Below, piece after piece: positions 1-10,623 of a DNA stretch of 64,000 bases (the first letter of the stretch is position 1; each line of letters begins with the position of its first letter). A program made the position numbers and the translations under genes. Under the pieces are notes generated by a model. It had not been told where the DNA came from. It saw nothing but the letters and a program-made list of their open reading frames with translations, and did no database searches. Source of the DNA: Omphiscola glabra. Lineage: Eukaryota > Mollusca > Gastropoda > Lymnaeidae. The stretch lies in assembly GCA_964017045.1 (NCBI GenBank), contig OZ024795.1, positions 27,752,366 through 27,816,365 of the forward strand. Direction: 5' to 3'.

Positions 1-283
1 GATGGAATAAGCCAAGGTTTCCCTTTTATTTTTTTATTTTAAATAATAATAGAAATTGACGAATATACCATTTTTTAGTGTTTTGTTCCACAACATTTAC
101 CAGTATTACCAATGCCTAAGCCTATGCTATTTTTTATAATGCTAGTAATACTACTAATAAATAATATTTTTTTTTGTTCTAAATAGAAAATAATGGCACC
201 CATGTCCAAGAAGTCCAAGAAAATGCAGATGATGAGACTAGTGGAACAGGAAAAACAGAAGAGGGGCCACACATCACCACCAG

Positions 284-505
284 CTTCGTAACCAGCTCCA
301 CAACTAGCTTCGTCGCCCGCTTCACCACCAGCTTCGTCGCCAGCTCCACCACCAGCTTCGTCGCCAGCTCCACCACCAGCTTCGTCACCAGCTCCACCAC
401 CAGCTTCGTCGCCAGCTCCACCACCAGCTTTGTCGCCAGCTCCACCACCCGCTTCGTCGCCAGCTCCACCACCAGCTTCATCGCCAGCTCCACCACCCGC
501 TTCTA
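284..505. repeat. 24-bp proline-coding tandem array
   Basis: About nine imperfect copies of a 24-bp unit built on CCAGCTCCACCACCAGCTTC. Because 24 is a multiple of three, all frames stay open: the plus strand reads as a Ser-Pro-Ala-Pro-Pro-Pro-Ala-Ser repeat and the minus strand as a Gly/Ala/Asp/Glu repeat. It runs directly into the Mutator-like transposase fragment that follows, so it could be a low-complexity leader of that element. It could equally be a simple minisatellite. Confidence 0.85.
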
Positions 506-507
506 GA

Positions 508-1048
508 TGTGAAGATTCTGTGGCATCATCTGCGTCAAAAACCAAACTTCATGCTTTTGAATGTCAGCACACCTTAGGCCTCTCTGCCTCATCCATCATT
601 CAGGTAGATGCCCTCCAGCCACTTTTTTTAAAGTTTACATGCCCTGAATGCAGAGAGGGACACTTTATTCTCCGCAGCGACGACAAGAAACGTTCTGGAC
701 TTGCATTATTCTTAGAGGTGGTTTGTAATATATGTGACTTTGTCATCTCATCTTCTTATACATCAGTTTTATGCACTGGCAAAACTGTTGTCAACAAAAG
801 AGCTGTGGCAGCATCATTAGTGACTGGATTGGGGCTTGCTGGTATGGGGAAGTTTTTTCAAATAATCAATGTACCAAACATTCACCAAAAGACATTCGAC
901 CAGAATGCTACACTATCACCCTGCATCAATCACTACCAAACTACAAGGATAACGTGCAGAGGTAGTAGACATTGATGTGTCCTATGATGGGAGTACGCTC
1001 ACTCAGGAGGGAAAGTGTTATATCTGCATACCGTACCTCACATGATTC
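508..1048 (+). pseudogene. Mutator-like transposase N-domain fragment, broken
   Basis: The plus-strand frame through about 965 reads a zinc-binding-like region (CPECREGHF, then VCNICDF), followed by NKRAVAASLVTGLGLAGMGK and a PNIHQKTF motif. This order (two CxxC pairs, 'N-R-x-V' block, 'G-x-G' block, then a DVSYDG strand) matches the Mutator-like transposase domain common in invertebrate elements. The expected next block, VDIDVSYDGSTLTQ, lies at 962-1006 in a different frame, so at least one frameshift separates the parts. The frame then stops near 1046. No downstream DDE catalytic region is seen. This is a decayed transposon remnant, not a host gene. Confidence 0.72.
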
Positions 1049-1086
1049 CAGAATTTTCTATATTATTATCATAATATTATTTACGA

Positions 1087-2145
1087 AAAGGGGTTGGTTT
1101 TAAAAACATGGCTTTATTAATTTTATATCTGTGTTTTTATATTGTATTTTTCATTTATGAATAGTATATGCACATGGTATAAGAATCCTATATTGTTCAA
1201 GTAGTCTTTGATTTTAAAAAATATATTATTTTGGTTTTCTCAACTTTGCGTTTTTCAGATTTTTCAAGTATGTCAAATGCATCACGGGGAAAAGTATTAT
1301 GGTTACAGGCTTCAAAATTTCCATGCTTCTTACCATTGGTATTATCTACATAATAACACCTCCTACTATAAGATCAGTCCAATAGAACTTTTAAAATTAT
1401 TTTTTGTTTATTATAATATTTTTATTTGGGACGCAGGTTGACATTTTGAAAACACGGCTTTGTTAATTTTAAATCTTTTTATACCTGTGTTTTTATATTG
1501 TTTTTTCATTCGTGAATGGTTCATGTCCATGGTATATGCATCCTGTATTGTTCAAGTAGTCTTTAATTTAAAAAAAATTCTTTTTTGTTTTTCTCAACTT
1601 TGCGTTTTTCAGATTTTTCAGGAATGCGAAATGTATCAGGAAGAAAAGTATTACAGATACAGGCTTCAAACTTTCCATGCTTCTTACCATTGATATTATC
1701 TACACAATAACACCTCCTTCCATAAGATCTGTCCAAGAGAAATTTTTATATAATTTTTTTATTATTATTATATAATTTTTTGGGTCGGGGGTTGATATTT
1801 TGAAAACACGACTATTAATTTTCTATCTTTTATATCTGTGTTTTTATATTGTTTTTTCATTTATGAATGGTACATGTACATGATATATGCACCCTGTATT
1901 GTTCAAGTAGTCTTAAATTAAAAGAACAAACATTTTTAAACTTCTTCTTCGATTTTCTCAACTTCATGTTTTTCAGATTTTTTAGGTATGCCAAATGTAT
2001 CAGGAGGCAAAGTTTTATAGGTACAGGATTTAAACTTTCCATGCCTCTTACCATTGATATTATCTACATAGTGACACCTTCTTCTTTTAGATCTGTCCAG
2101 CAGAACTTTTTAAATAATTTTTTTACATATGCTACCCCCTGTATT
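1087..2145. repeat. Three ~355-bp tandem units
   Basis: Three diverged copies follow head to tail, with the same landmark (TTTTTCAGATTTTT) at 1251, 1605 and 1969, so the spacing is 354 and 364 bp. Each copy holds a pyrimidine-rich stretch ending in CAG, then a short open segment. In copies 1 and 3 it reads similarly (TGFK-x-SM-L/P-LT-x-x-IIYI). The units resemble a duplicated exon with its splice acceptor, but no host protein is recognised. They may belong to the Mutator-like remnant just upstream. Confidence 0.75.
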
Positions 2146-3448
2146 TTGCCAAAAATTTATGTGACCCACATATATGTCATTTGTAGATGTTCCAATCATT
2201 TTAATGCAGTAAGCTGGGTGTAATTTTTTTAACAACTGTATTATTAATGAGTGTGCAAAGTTTCATTATGATATTGAGAAACCTTTTGGTGTTGATACAT
2301 TTTGAGTAACGGTCAATATTGGTATACAATTTTATATTTTTTGCAATAAAAGTCAAAAAAAATTTTTTAAAAATAAATTACTAAGTTTTTTTGTCTTTCT
2401 ATTGGTGTATAGTTAGTATGTACTAAAAAAAAAAATTTTAATTCAAGAGACATAGAAAATTTTTTTTTGACCCATGGACCACCTTAAAAAGCAATCTATT
2501 AAATTTATTTTTAAAGATTGGGGGGTTGTAAAATTTTTATAGTCTATAAAATGACCACCACATGTATATATATACTATACTGTACTATACTATGAGAATT
2601 TGGTATCTATAGTCTATGGTATTAATCTGATAATTAATAGGTCTTTGAATTTTAAAGAAATGTCTTTGAAGATTTGGGGCAGTTTTCTGAATTCAGGACC
2701 TTGAAAAAAGAATCACCCTTTTTTATTATTTGGGCATGAACAATAATGCTTTGTCATAAATACAAATAGTGGGATAAACACTTGCTGAGGTACCCACCAA
2801 CTCGGTGGAAATGGTAGTCTTTAGGTTTGCTATTGCCACCATTGGCCGGTAATATCCGCTGAGGTAACAGTATTGTCAATTGTCAGTATTTGATTTTTAT
2901 AGTCAACTTTAAGTTTATCACTGTTGCTTTCTACATTAATACTTTCTACTTTAAGTTCTACATTGATCTGTTAATTTTTACATCAAATCAACCTAGTAGT
3001 CTTAGTAAATTTGGCATTTTGTCACTAATACTGTGGGCCTAGAAACTTATCTCTTAGCTTTTTAATGAATCATTAGATTTTACCTTTTTGGCAAGAGCAG
3101 CAGTAAATTTTAGCCGATGAATGTCTGACAGTTAGGTTGCTAGGCGCCTCAGGTGAGCATCATACAGGATAATCCGCCTGATGTGCAACCGCCCAGCATA
3201 GTCAGAAGGTGCTACTGGTACTTGGGGAAGCATTGAAATGCAATTAGTATAAATTTTATAATTTATGATTTTATTAAAGTTTCTTAAAATCAAGCACCCG
3301 ATAGTTGCTTGAGCAGTTAGCCACATGTGATTTTCAGGGCACCAAGTTACAGCTTTTGTCATGAACAGTTATGTTTCTTGTTAATTTTTTGTAGGCCAAT
3401 GCCTATTACACTGTAATTTACAGTCCATTTTTTAAAATTACATTTCAG
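2146..3448. other. AT-rich non-coding stretch upstream of visible cyclophilin exons
   Basis: This is either an intron of the cyclophilin gene or its 5' flank. I searched by eye for the missing first exon (a Phe-Phe-Asp-Ile block ending in Gly-Arg-x-x-x-Glu before a GT donor) and did not find it here. The short minus-strand frame at 3132-3362 resembles nothing known. Confidence 0.6.
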
Positions 3449-3479
3449 CTCTACGACAATGATGTCCCAAAGACAACTC
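3449..3479 (+). CDS. Cyclophilin exon (Leu-Tyr ... Pro-Lys-Thr-Thr)
   Basis: Short 31-nt exon after a CATTTCAG acceptor and before a GTAAGT donor. It codes [10 protein letters not shown], matching the ELF/YADxVPKTAENF segment of cyclophilins. It starts in phase 0 and leaves one base (C) to be joined with the next exon. Confidence 0.88.
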
Positions 3480-6402
3480 GTAAGTACTATTATAAATAAA
3501 TTTTTAATATACATATTTTAAATATTTTTTTTTATAAAAAATATATATAGCAAAGAGTTTAAAAGCTATTGTCAATGTCAGTTTTAACATGGCTTGCCAA
3601 ATCATTTTCCATCTTATTTGATTCTTGTCACAATTATTTTTTACTATAAAAATTCAGTGGTCTATTGCGGTCTGAGTCTCACTGTATTGCAGTATACTTG
3701 TATTAACTTAGTATGGGTCTAAGATAATGTTGTTCCGTCTTTCCTTTTTAAGTCTAAGCATATCTTGTTCCACTATTTTTTGTGCATTCAGTTAAAATGT
3801 TTGGCTTCTTTTACATTTAATTCATTTAAATTATTTTTTTATATTCTTCTTCAGAAAACTTCAAAGCTCTTTGCACTGGTGAAAAGGGATTTGGTTTTAA
3901 AAGTTCAAAGTTCCACAGGATTATTCCTGGATTTATGTGTCAAGGGGGTGATTTTACAAGAGGAGATGGTACTGGTGGCAAAAGCATTTATGGTGAAAAG
4001 TTTGCAGATGAAAACTTTACTAGGAAACACGTAAAAGAAGGTTGGTCTTGTTCTGTTTCAGTTAAGAAAAATTTTTGATTTTTCTCATGCCTCTCATTTT
4101 CTTTAATGATTTTTAGAAAATAAAAATTTAACTCTTGACAAACAGTGCAACCTGTAGCACGAACCCTTGGAGACTAATTAAAAGTGATTTTTGCAGGTTT
4201 CTGCCATAATGATCGTCATGCAAATTAATTAGAAAGAAAATATCCCCTTAAAAAAAATACTTAAAATTTTTTTTTTTTTTAAAGTGCATACATGTATGTG
4301 TAATAAATAACCTGGGGTTTCACCAAGGATATGATGGCACCCAAGGCGAAGTGCTAAACCTCATAGTTTACAAAGACAGCAGAGTAATTAGTGTGTAGAT
4401 TAACTTTAAAGCTAAACTTTAAATAACTACTCCTTCATACTCTTGTGGTGCGCTGCTAATTTTCACCACATCCTCTAGATGTGTTTTATGAAGACATTGA
4501 ATTAAAAATGGAAATAAAATTATGAATATTGTAATATTTTGGGCTCCCCAGGCTGCCCATCGCATACACTTAACGAACCACTGCGGTATATGTCATCCCT
4601 TATCTAGATATGAAATTGGTACACATTTTTGCATCCAGATTGTGATTGTTTCATTAAACAAACATTTTTTGTTAGCTTAGATTGAAATTAGAATTGAAAG
4701 ATGCCAATGATTTATAAAGTTATTTGACTTGTATATGCAGGCTTACTGTCAATGGCCAACGCTGGACCAAATACAAATGGATCACAGTTCTTCATTACAA
4801 CTGCAAAGACTTCTTGGTAAGTTAAGCTATTCAAAAGTAAAGATTGTACTTGAATAAAGTTCACTTTTTAGCCCATTCAATCCCGTAGCGGCCAAATCCG
4901 GCAAGTACAGATTCAATCCCACTACGGCCAAATCCGACCACTCGACCCTTTGTTTACGTGTTGCTAAAAAGAAAGCGGAAATCTCGCTATTTAAACGTAA
5001 ATCTCGCTAGAAACGAGACCAAGGGAGATTACTCTCTTTTTAAAAATATTTTTATTTATTGGGTGAGGAGAATTCATTATTTTAAAAGATTTTTTATTTA
5101 GTGTTATGATCGTTTTTATGCAATACTTTGTCGAAAATTGAATTTTAGGAATTTACACAAGAAAAGCATTAGGAAGTAATGTTACACACCACATATAGCA
5201 ACCATTTATGGATGCAAATCAATTTATTTCATATGATTATACTGTTAAATAGATCTGTTTTAAATTTTTTTCAAAACCTACCTGCGGTAAGGGTGGAGTT
5301 GCTCCCCTTTTGTTGGGGTTTCCAATTATAAAATTTCTTAGCGCCCAGGATTGAATGGGTTAGACAAACCTAGCTAAGCTGAATGGTTTTAATTTAAAAA
5401 ATCTGACAAATATGTCAAAATATTTGTATTTTCTTGCGAGTAAGTTAACTTTTTAAGTGTACTAAAGCATTTATTAACGCACAAATAAATGAAAGTGATT
5501 TTGAAGGTACATTTATTGGGATTACTCATGGTAGTGATAGTTATTATAGTGGCGTTAGTTCCAGTTCTAATAGTGGAGAATATTGCAATAGTGTGGATGA
5601 GTTTTAATAGCCAATATATGGTGAGAAATATTACCTACCAATATTTTTAAAAACATTTTAATTAACCAAATGGCTTTAATTTAAAAAAAATTAAAGGTTG
5701 TTTTCTGTATCTGAAGAAAAAAACCATTTAGATGCTAAATATTACCCAACAGTGTGTTGGTGTGAGTGTGGGCAGTTAAAGCGGTAGCTCAAAAAATTGT
5801 ACTCAATGTTTAAAGATCAAGGTACCGGTAATTAATTTTACAAAGCTCCCTGGATTCCCAAATTCATTCCATGATTCCTTGTCCGATTTACTATAAAAAT
5901 ACAGTGGTCTATTGCCGTCTCACTGTATTGCAGTATACTTGTATTAATTTAATTTTGCATCACAGATTTTTCGCAATATCACAAGATTTTACTTATATTT
6001 TTGTTTACTTGTATTAATTTAATTTGCATCACGAATGTTTTGCAATATCACAGGATTTTATCTGGACATTTACTAAGTTAAATCAGCGCCAACTGGTATC
6101 ATAGTGGCATTGTTACTTAGAGAATTATGTGTTTTGATTCCTGGAGGTTAGATTACAATATAAATTATCAGGTTTTTAGAAATAAAGTTAACTGTAACTG
6201 GTACACCAGTGAGTTTCTGAATGACTAATGTTCTAATTATCCAATTTTCAATTTCATTATTTACAGGTTGGACAACAAGCATGTTGTATTTGGTGAGGTA
6301 ATTTCAGGGTACAATGAAGTTGTCAAGAAGATGGAATCTTTTGGGTCACAATCTGGAAAACCATCAAAACCTGTCATCATCGCAGACTGTGGAGTTTTGT
6401 AA
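3449..6402 (+). CDS. Cyclophilin A-type peptidyl-prolyl cis-trans isomerase (3' four exons)
   Basis: Peptidyl-prolyl cis-trans isomerase of the cyclophilin family, which speeds proline isomerisation during folding and binds cyclosporin. Four exons join in frame: 3449-3479, 3855-4040, 4741-4816 and 6267-6402, all bounded by AG and GT, with a TAA stop at 6400-6402. They give 142 residues. The first visible residue, Leu, corresponds to residue 24 of human cyclophilin A, so with the missing 23 the total would be 165, the normal cytosolic length. Active-site residues are present: [15 protein letters not shown] (Arg55, Phe60, Met61, Gln63), the FFITT block (Phe113), then SWLD (Trp121, Leu122) and KHVVFG (His126). 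The C-terminus, ADCGVL, is that of a cytosolic form, with no retention signal. The N-terminal exon lies outside the window or was missed, so a mitochondrial leader cannot be excluded. Confidence 0.95.
3643..3712 (+). repeat. Dispersed repeat, intron copy 1
   Basis: About 65 bp around 'CAGTGGTCTATTGC' and 'CACTGTATTGCAGTATACTT' occur here and again at 5889-5952, in two different introns of the cyclophilin gene and in the same orientation. The second copy is followed by a further ~65-bp direct duplication (5938-6062, sharing 'CTTGTATTAATTTAATTT' and 'GCAATATCACA'). This is an unclassified short interspersed repeat. Confidence 0.7.
3855..4040 (+). CDS. Cyclophilin exon with catalytic Arg
   Basis: A 186-nt exon after TTCTTCAG, ending at AAG before GTTGGT. 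It codes the [14 protein letters not shown] block, the catalytic [16 protein letters not shown] segment and [17 protein letters not shown]. The split codon with the previous exon gives Gln, where most cyclophilins have Ala-Glu. Confidence 0.95.
4741..4816 (+). CDS. Cyclophilin exon with [15 protein letters not shown]
   Basis: A 76-nt exon between TATATGCAG and GTAAGT. It codes [20 protein letters not shown], the most conserved cyclophilin signature, and ends inside the Trp121 codon, which is completed by the next exon. Confidence 0.95.
4872..5359. mobile_element. piggyBac-like miniature element with TTAG flanks
   Basis: The element begins CCCATTCAATCC and ends GGATTGAATGGG, a 12-bp perfect terminal inverted repeat. 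TTAG flanks both sides (4868-4871 and 5360-5363). A CCC...GGG terminus with a TTAA-like 4-bp duplication is the hallmark of piggyBac elements. The 488-bp body has no transposase. Near the left end a ~30-bp segment (ATTCAATCCC, then CGGCCAAATCCG) is directly repeated, as sub-terminal repeats often are. It lies in the intron after the QFFITT exon. Confidence 0.75.
5889..6062 (+). repeat. Dispersed repeat, intron copy 2, with internal duplication
   Basis: The second copy of the repeat seen at 3643-3712, followed by two tandem segments (5938-5998 and 6005-6062) that share the Ile/Leu-poor AT-rich core. It sits ~200 bp before the last cyclophilin exon. Confidence 0.7.
6267..6402 (+). CDS. Cyclophilin terminal exon
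   Basis: A 136-nt coding part after TTTACAG. It codes [20 protein letters not shown] and the C-terminal [11 protein letters not shown], then TAA. A 3' untranslated region follows, with an AATAAA at 6778-6783. Confidence 0.95.
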
Positions 6403-6777
6403 TTTGGGAAACTTAGACAATGAGCCTGTTTTCACTACTTCCGGGTTTTTAAATTATTTTAATTTGTGTTAGTGTTAATTATATTTATAATTGACAATTT
6501 TATTAAATGAGAATAACAGAACTCTTCTGCATCAGCTAAATCTGTTATTGATTTTAAATAATTTAAAAAAATAGCTTTATTTTTTTGTGGGGAGGTGTGA
6601 ACATAGCTCCTGCATTTCCTCTGGTTAATGAGTTAGAACTGTTTAAGAAAAATGTCTTAAAGTTATATTCATAATGCATGATACAAATTAAATTTAGTTA
6701 ACATTGGGATGTTTGTAATTAATTATGTTGCATATCTTTATGTATTCTGATTGATGTTTGCATGATTTTGTTTAAAA

Positions 6778-6783
6778 AATAAA
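6778..6783 (+). other. Candidate polyadenylation signal of cyclophilin
   Basis: AATAAA, 376 bases after the stop codon. An alternative ATTAAA lies at 6502-6507. Which one is used cannot be told from sequence alone. Confidence 0.5.
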
Positions 6784-8640
6784 TGAATTTATAATCTCTG
6801 GCATTACAATCAAAATTTTGACTTTCTATTGTATGTTGTAGTGACAATAATTTATGTTTAGTTTTATAGCCCATTCCTTAGTGTGGGAAGCATTGTTCTG
6901 AATGGTAACTGCAATAATTATCCTGACATTCTATAACTAATTAAATAACCTATTTTTTAAAAAAATAATCTGATATCCCTTTAACTTGAATATATATGTA
7001 TATGCTGGTACTCTACTGGAATCTCCCCAATGTTTTGAAATTAACTCTTAATGAATGATTCTTTGACTTGTCACAAATGAACTACCCAGGGGTCATCCAT
7101 ATATTAATATTATGTACCATTAGGCACTGTCACTGAGCCACTAGGATATTTTTCTGCCATAATTATTCAAGAGCTCTGTAAGTCATTGGTAATCATTCAA
7201 ATAATTCAATTCACGCACAGTAAATAAAAATATTATTTATAACTATAACTCATAGGGTAATTCAATTTCACTGCATTGCTTTAATTTTAATCATCCAAAT
7301 AAAATAGATTCATACAAAATTAAATTCAGTCATACGCCTAACTAAATGAATCATTTGAATTCCTCTGACCACTGTTTGCACTTTGTTTAGACATGGGAGG
7401 CGTGGGCCCATTTATTTATTTCTTCCACTCCCGATCAAATAGACTTGACAGCACTTCACAAAGTACCAGTGTATGGTAAGCAATTAAAACTGGATACACC
7501 CGGTAACAATATAGCCCAAACCCTTGGGACAGAAGCAACCGGGGTGCTATTAGCAGGGTTAGCTAGTGTCATTACATTTCGGGGCGAGTTAGCCATTTTA
7601 AGGTAAAACATTTTAAGACTTCATTGCCCAGAAGCGCAATGTCTCGCTTCCCCACTGGGGACACTCAAGCATACCGTGACATCGGAGTAGAGGGGGGGGG
7701 GGGGCATGTCTCGCTACGCTACTGAAGCATACTGGGAGAGGGGTGCAATTGCAATAATGACTCCCCAGGCCGCTGGCGACACTCCAGCATACCTTTAAAT
7801 GGAGGAAGGCGCGCCACTCCGGCATATCGGTACATCGCACCAAGTTTGTTATTGTGTAAGGGTCCCTTAACGTGGTTGTGATTATAATACAAATCCATAG
7901 TGTTATTTTTACAATATTCATTTCAATTATTAAACTACCACTACAAGTATTTGATTTTTTTTGTTTAAACTTCATTAGTGAATGAATTTTACCAAGTTGC
8001 CAATGCGACGTAAACGGCGTTAACTGTCACAAAAAGCATCCGTGCTGCCCGGGTTCATCGAGCGTGTAGCTGAGTTTCTTTAGGTTAGGATCAGGGCCGA
8101 ATGGCTAAAGAGGCGGAAGTAATTTCTCGTTTCCTCATCTTACGTATTTTTTTTTAATGCAAGCAATCTCTCAAGTAGGAATGTACATCCTCTCCCCCCC
8201 CCCCCCATTTTTTCCAAAGCAAATTAACTTCGCCCCCCCCCCCCCCCCCCGGGAAAAAAGAAGTTAATTTTAAAAAAGTTACGGGGAGTTGTATCATTTA
8301 AAAAACGTCGAATTGTCATTTTTATGACATTTTTTAGAGTTGTAATGGGTACCGTGACCGTATCTTAATCTAATAAAATGAAGGAATTAGTGGAACCAAC
8401 AAATAATCGTTCCGTTCTTTATATTTCATGCTATTTATTGGTCTTTTTTATACCGGTATAAGTACAAAGACTTATTATATGGGTAAAGTGCTGCCTATGC
8501 CGTACTCGGAACAATACGGAATTAAACTAACTTTCCATGGCTATAAATACAAATAAAGGTCAATATATATATATAGACTTAGTTCTTACTAGCTATCAAA
8601 CATGGGCAAAAATGTTTTCATTTTCTACATGTACCGTATA
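6784..8640. other. Intergenic region, no gene recognised
   Basis: AT-rich DNA with homopolymer tracts (G run near 7692, C runs near 8196 and 8234). At about 7087 there is a single terminus-like motif, GGGGTCATCCATATATTA, resembling the ends of Harbinger-type elements. Open frames here are short and unlike known proteins. Confidence 0.6.
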
Positions 8641-8710
8641 CAGGGCCGGATTAAGCCATTTTAGTGCCCAAGGCACATGCCTTGTTTGCCTAATGGTTAA
8701 TCCGGCCCTG
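8641..8710. mobile_element. 70-bp hAT-type relic with perfect 8-bp duplication
   Basis: The ends are CAGGGCCGGATTAA and its exact reverse complement (14 bp). The element is only 70 bp and is flanked on both sides by ACCGTATA (8633-8640 and 8711-8718). An 8-bp duplication plus CAGGG termini identify a hAT-superfamily non-autonomous copy. Confidence 0.88.
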
Positions 8711-8964
8711 ACCGTATAATATTTGATCAACTTTTAAAGTAGGATAGTGTGTTAACTATACATTGTCATCACGTCATTTAAAAATAAAGTTAATCAGTTT
8801 AATTTTTGCCATTTTTTGTAAAAGTCATTTAGTATTTTTCGACAAAACATTGTTGTTTCTTCTCTTTTTATATCTGTTCAACTGGATATTTTATAAAGAA
8901 AGTAATTAGTAGTTTACTGACTTCTTTTTTATGACGGATGTCTTTTTTTTGTATTTGTATGGAA

Positions 8965-9129
8965 CAGTGGCGTAGCGAGTGAGCAAGGGGGGGCATCATG
9001 CCGCGGGCGCTACTTACAAAGGGGCGCCAAATGGTATATTTGACATAATATTGTATGGTTTTCGAATAGGGGGGGGGGCGCTAAAAAGGTATTGTGCCCC
9101 GGGCGCGAGTTAAGCTCGCTACGCCACTG
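8965..9129. mobile_element. hAT miniature element, CAGTGGCGTAGC family, copy 1
   Basis: It begins CAGTGGCGTAGCGAG and ends CTCGCTACGCCACTG. The 8-bp duplication GTATGGAA lies at 8957-8964 and 9130-9137. The 165-bp body has G-rich runs and a GGGCGCC-type core and is nearly the same as the copy at 10459-10615. Confidence 0.92.
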
Positions 9130-9708
9130 GTATGGAAATATTTATTTGTGTACCGGCAGGCCTATATATTTTAACATTTTTATTTTATTACTCGGTGCAA
9201 GTCCATGAAAATTGGGGAGAGGAATCCGGTAAAAAGGAGGGAGTAACACACCATGAGTTTACCGCATCAATCAGTACCGGATTTACCTATAAGCTACAGC
9301 TTAGGGCCTCCCTCACAATCTGCCAGCTACATATTTTTAATTTTTCTTTGACCTCCTCGTGTAATTTCAAACGGTAGGGGGCCTCTGGACTTTGTATAGC
9401 TTAGGGCCTCAGCAAATCTAAACTCGACCCAAGCACCAAGTGACACAAACCCCTGTGACGCCTCTTGCAATTGCATACTCATTGTCATACTCTCCATGCC
9501 AAACAGCAATTAGCTGTTAAGAAAAATTGCAGAAAACCGTGACATTCTAAAGCCACTGTATTAATTTCGCTTTCGTGTGTTTATGGCAAAATCTTGTGGC
9601 GGAAAACTGACCGACTTCACGTCGAACTATCAAGAAGAAATTCGGCATATAGACTCGTTGCCGACGAAAACACATTCTATCAAATGTTCAGTTTCTTTTT
9701 TTCAGTTC

Positions 9709-9908
9709 AGACGTTAAAATGTTCGTCAAATTTCTTTTTGAGCGCTTTATACTTTATAGTAAAACAAAATAATGCGTTCAAAAAGAAATTTGACGCAAAA
9801 TTTTAACGTATAAATTAAAAAAAGATTCGATCAAATTTCCGTTCGATCAAATTTCCGTCGATCAATTTTCCGTCGACGAAATTTCTTTCGATCAAATTTC
9901 CGGATACG
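9709..9908. mobile_element. Palindromic element of the ATCAAATTTCCGT family, copy 1
   Basis: An inner hairpin (about 9709-9806) pairs GTCAAATTTCTTTTTGA with TCAAAAAGAAATTTGAC. On its right are three or four sub-repeats of the type CGATCAAATTTCCGT, ending TTTCCGGATACG. Related copies lie at 10169, 14697 and 59020. The left terminus is degraded here. Confidence 0.7.
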
Positions 9909-10168
9909 GAATCGGCCCATTAAAAAAAAACAAAGAAAATTTGAATTTAGTAAAATATTACTACTAATACTAACATTGAAAGGTTTATTTGTATAGGTAA
10001 AAAGGTACCGGTACTGTCACTTTGTTCGGGTGGTGGAGTGGAGCTGAAAGTGAAAGTTAGTTTTTTGTTGTTGTTGTTGATAACTTCAAATCACTGTATG
10101 CATTTAGCGCATACCTGACTTTAGTTTTGCAACAATAGAGCAACAAAAAAAAAAAAAAAAGAAAAGAA

Positions 10169-10255
10169 AAAAAGTGTATCCAGAAATTCTACCAGTTTTC
10201 CGTTCGAACGAAATTCCGTTCGACCAAATTTCTTTCAAACAAATTTCTAGTTACC
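10169..10255. mobile_element. ATCAAATTTCCGT family, short copy
   Basis: It begins GTATCCAGAAATTC and ends AATTTCTAGTTACC, degraded versions of the termini seen at 59020-59272. The inside has CCGTTCGA sub-repeats. It follows an A-rich tract, and no clear duplication is seen. Confidence 0.55.
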
Positions 10256-10458
10256 TTTTCTCTCCCCCCCCCCCCCCCCCTTGTTTTTTTCTAGTTACAA
10301 CCAATCGCAGAGGATTTACTTTTCCTCTATTCCGTCCCTCTTTGCATGTGTTAAGTGGCATTTTAGGCTACGCTATTAGTTCGAAACCATGTTTAGCGAC
10401 CAACGCGGGAATTTGACCTCGGGGTTAGGTTATCATAACATGCAGCATGAATGGGAAG

Positions 10459-10615
10459 CAGTGGCGTAGTGAGGGGGGCATCATGCCCCGGGCGCTACTC
10501 ACAAAGGGGCGCCAAATTGTATATTTTACATATAATATTGTTTGGTTTTCGAATGGGGGGGGGGCGCTAAAAAGGTATTGTGCCCCGGGCGCGAGTTAAG
10601 CTCGCTACACCACTG
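10459..10615. mobile_element. hAT miniature element, CAGTGGCGTAGC family, copy 2
   Basis: A 157-bp copy of the same family as 8965-9129, in the same orientation, with an exact 8-bp duplication ATGGGAAG at 10451-10458 and 10616-10623. The termini are CAGTGGCGTAGTGAG and CTCGCTACACCACTG, each with one change from copy 1. Confidence 0.92.
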
Positions 10616-10623
10616 ATGGGAAG

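Noticed and set aside
75..545. Minus-strand Gly/Ala/Asp repeat frame of 156 codons
   Set aside because: It is the reverse reading of the 24-bp array. The plus strand continues into a recognisable transposase segment and explains the region better.
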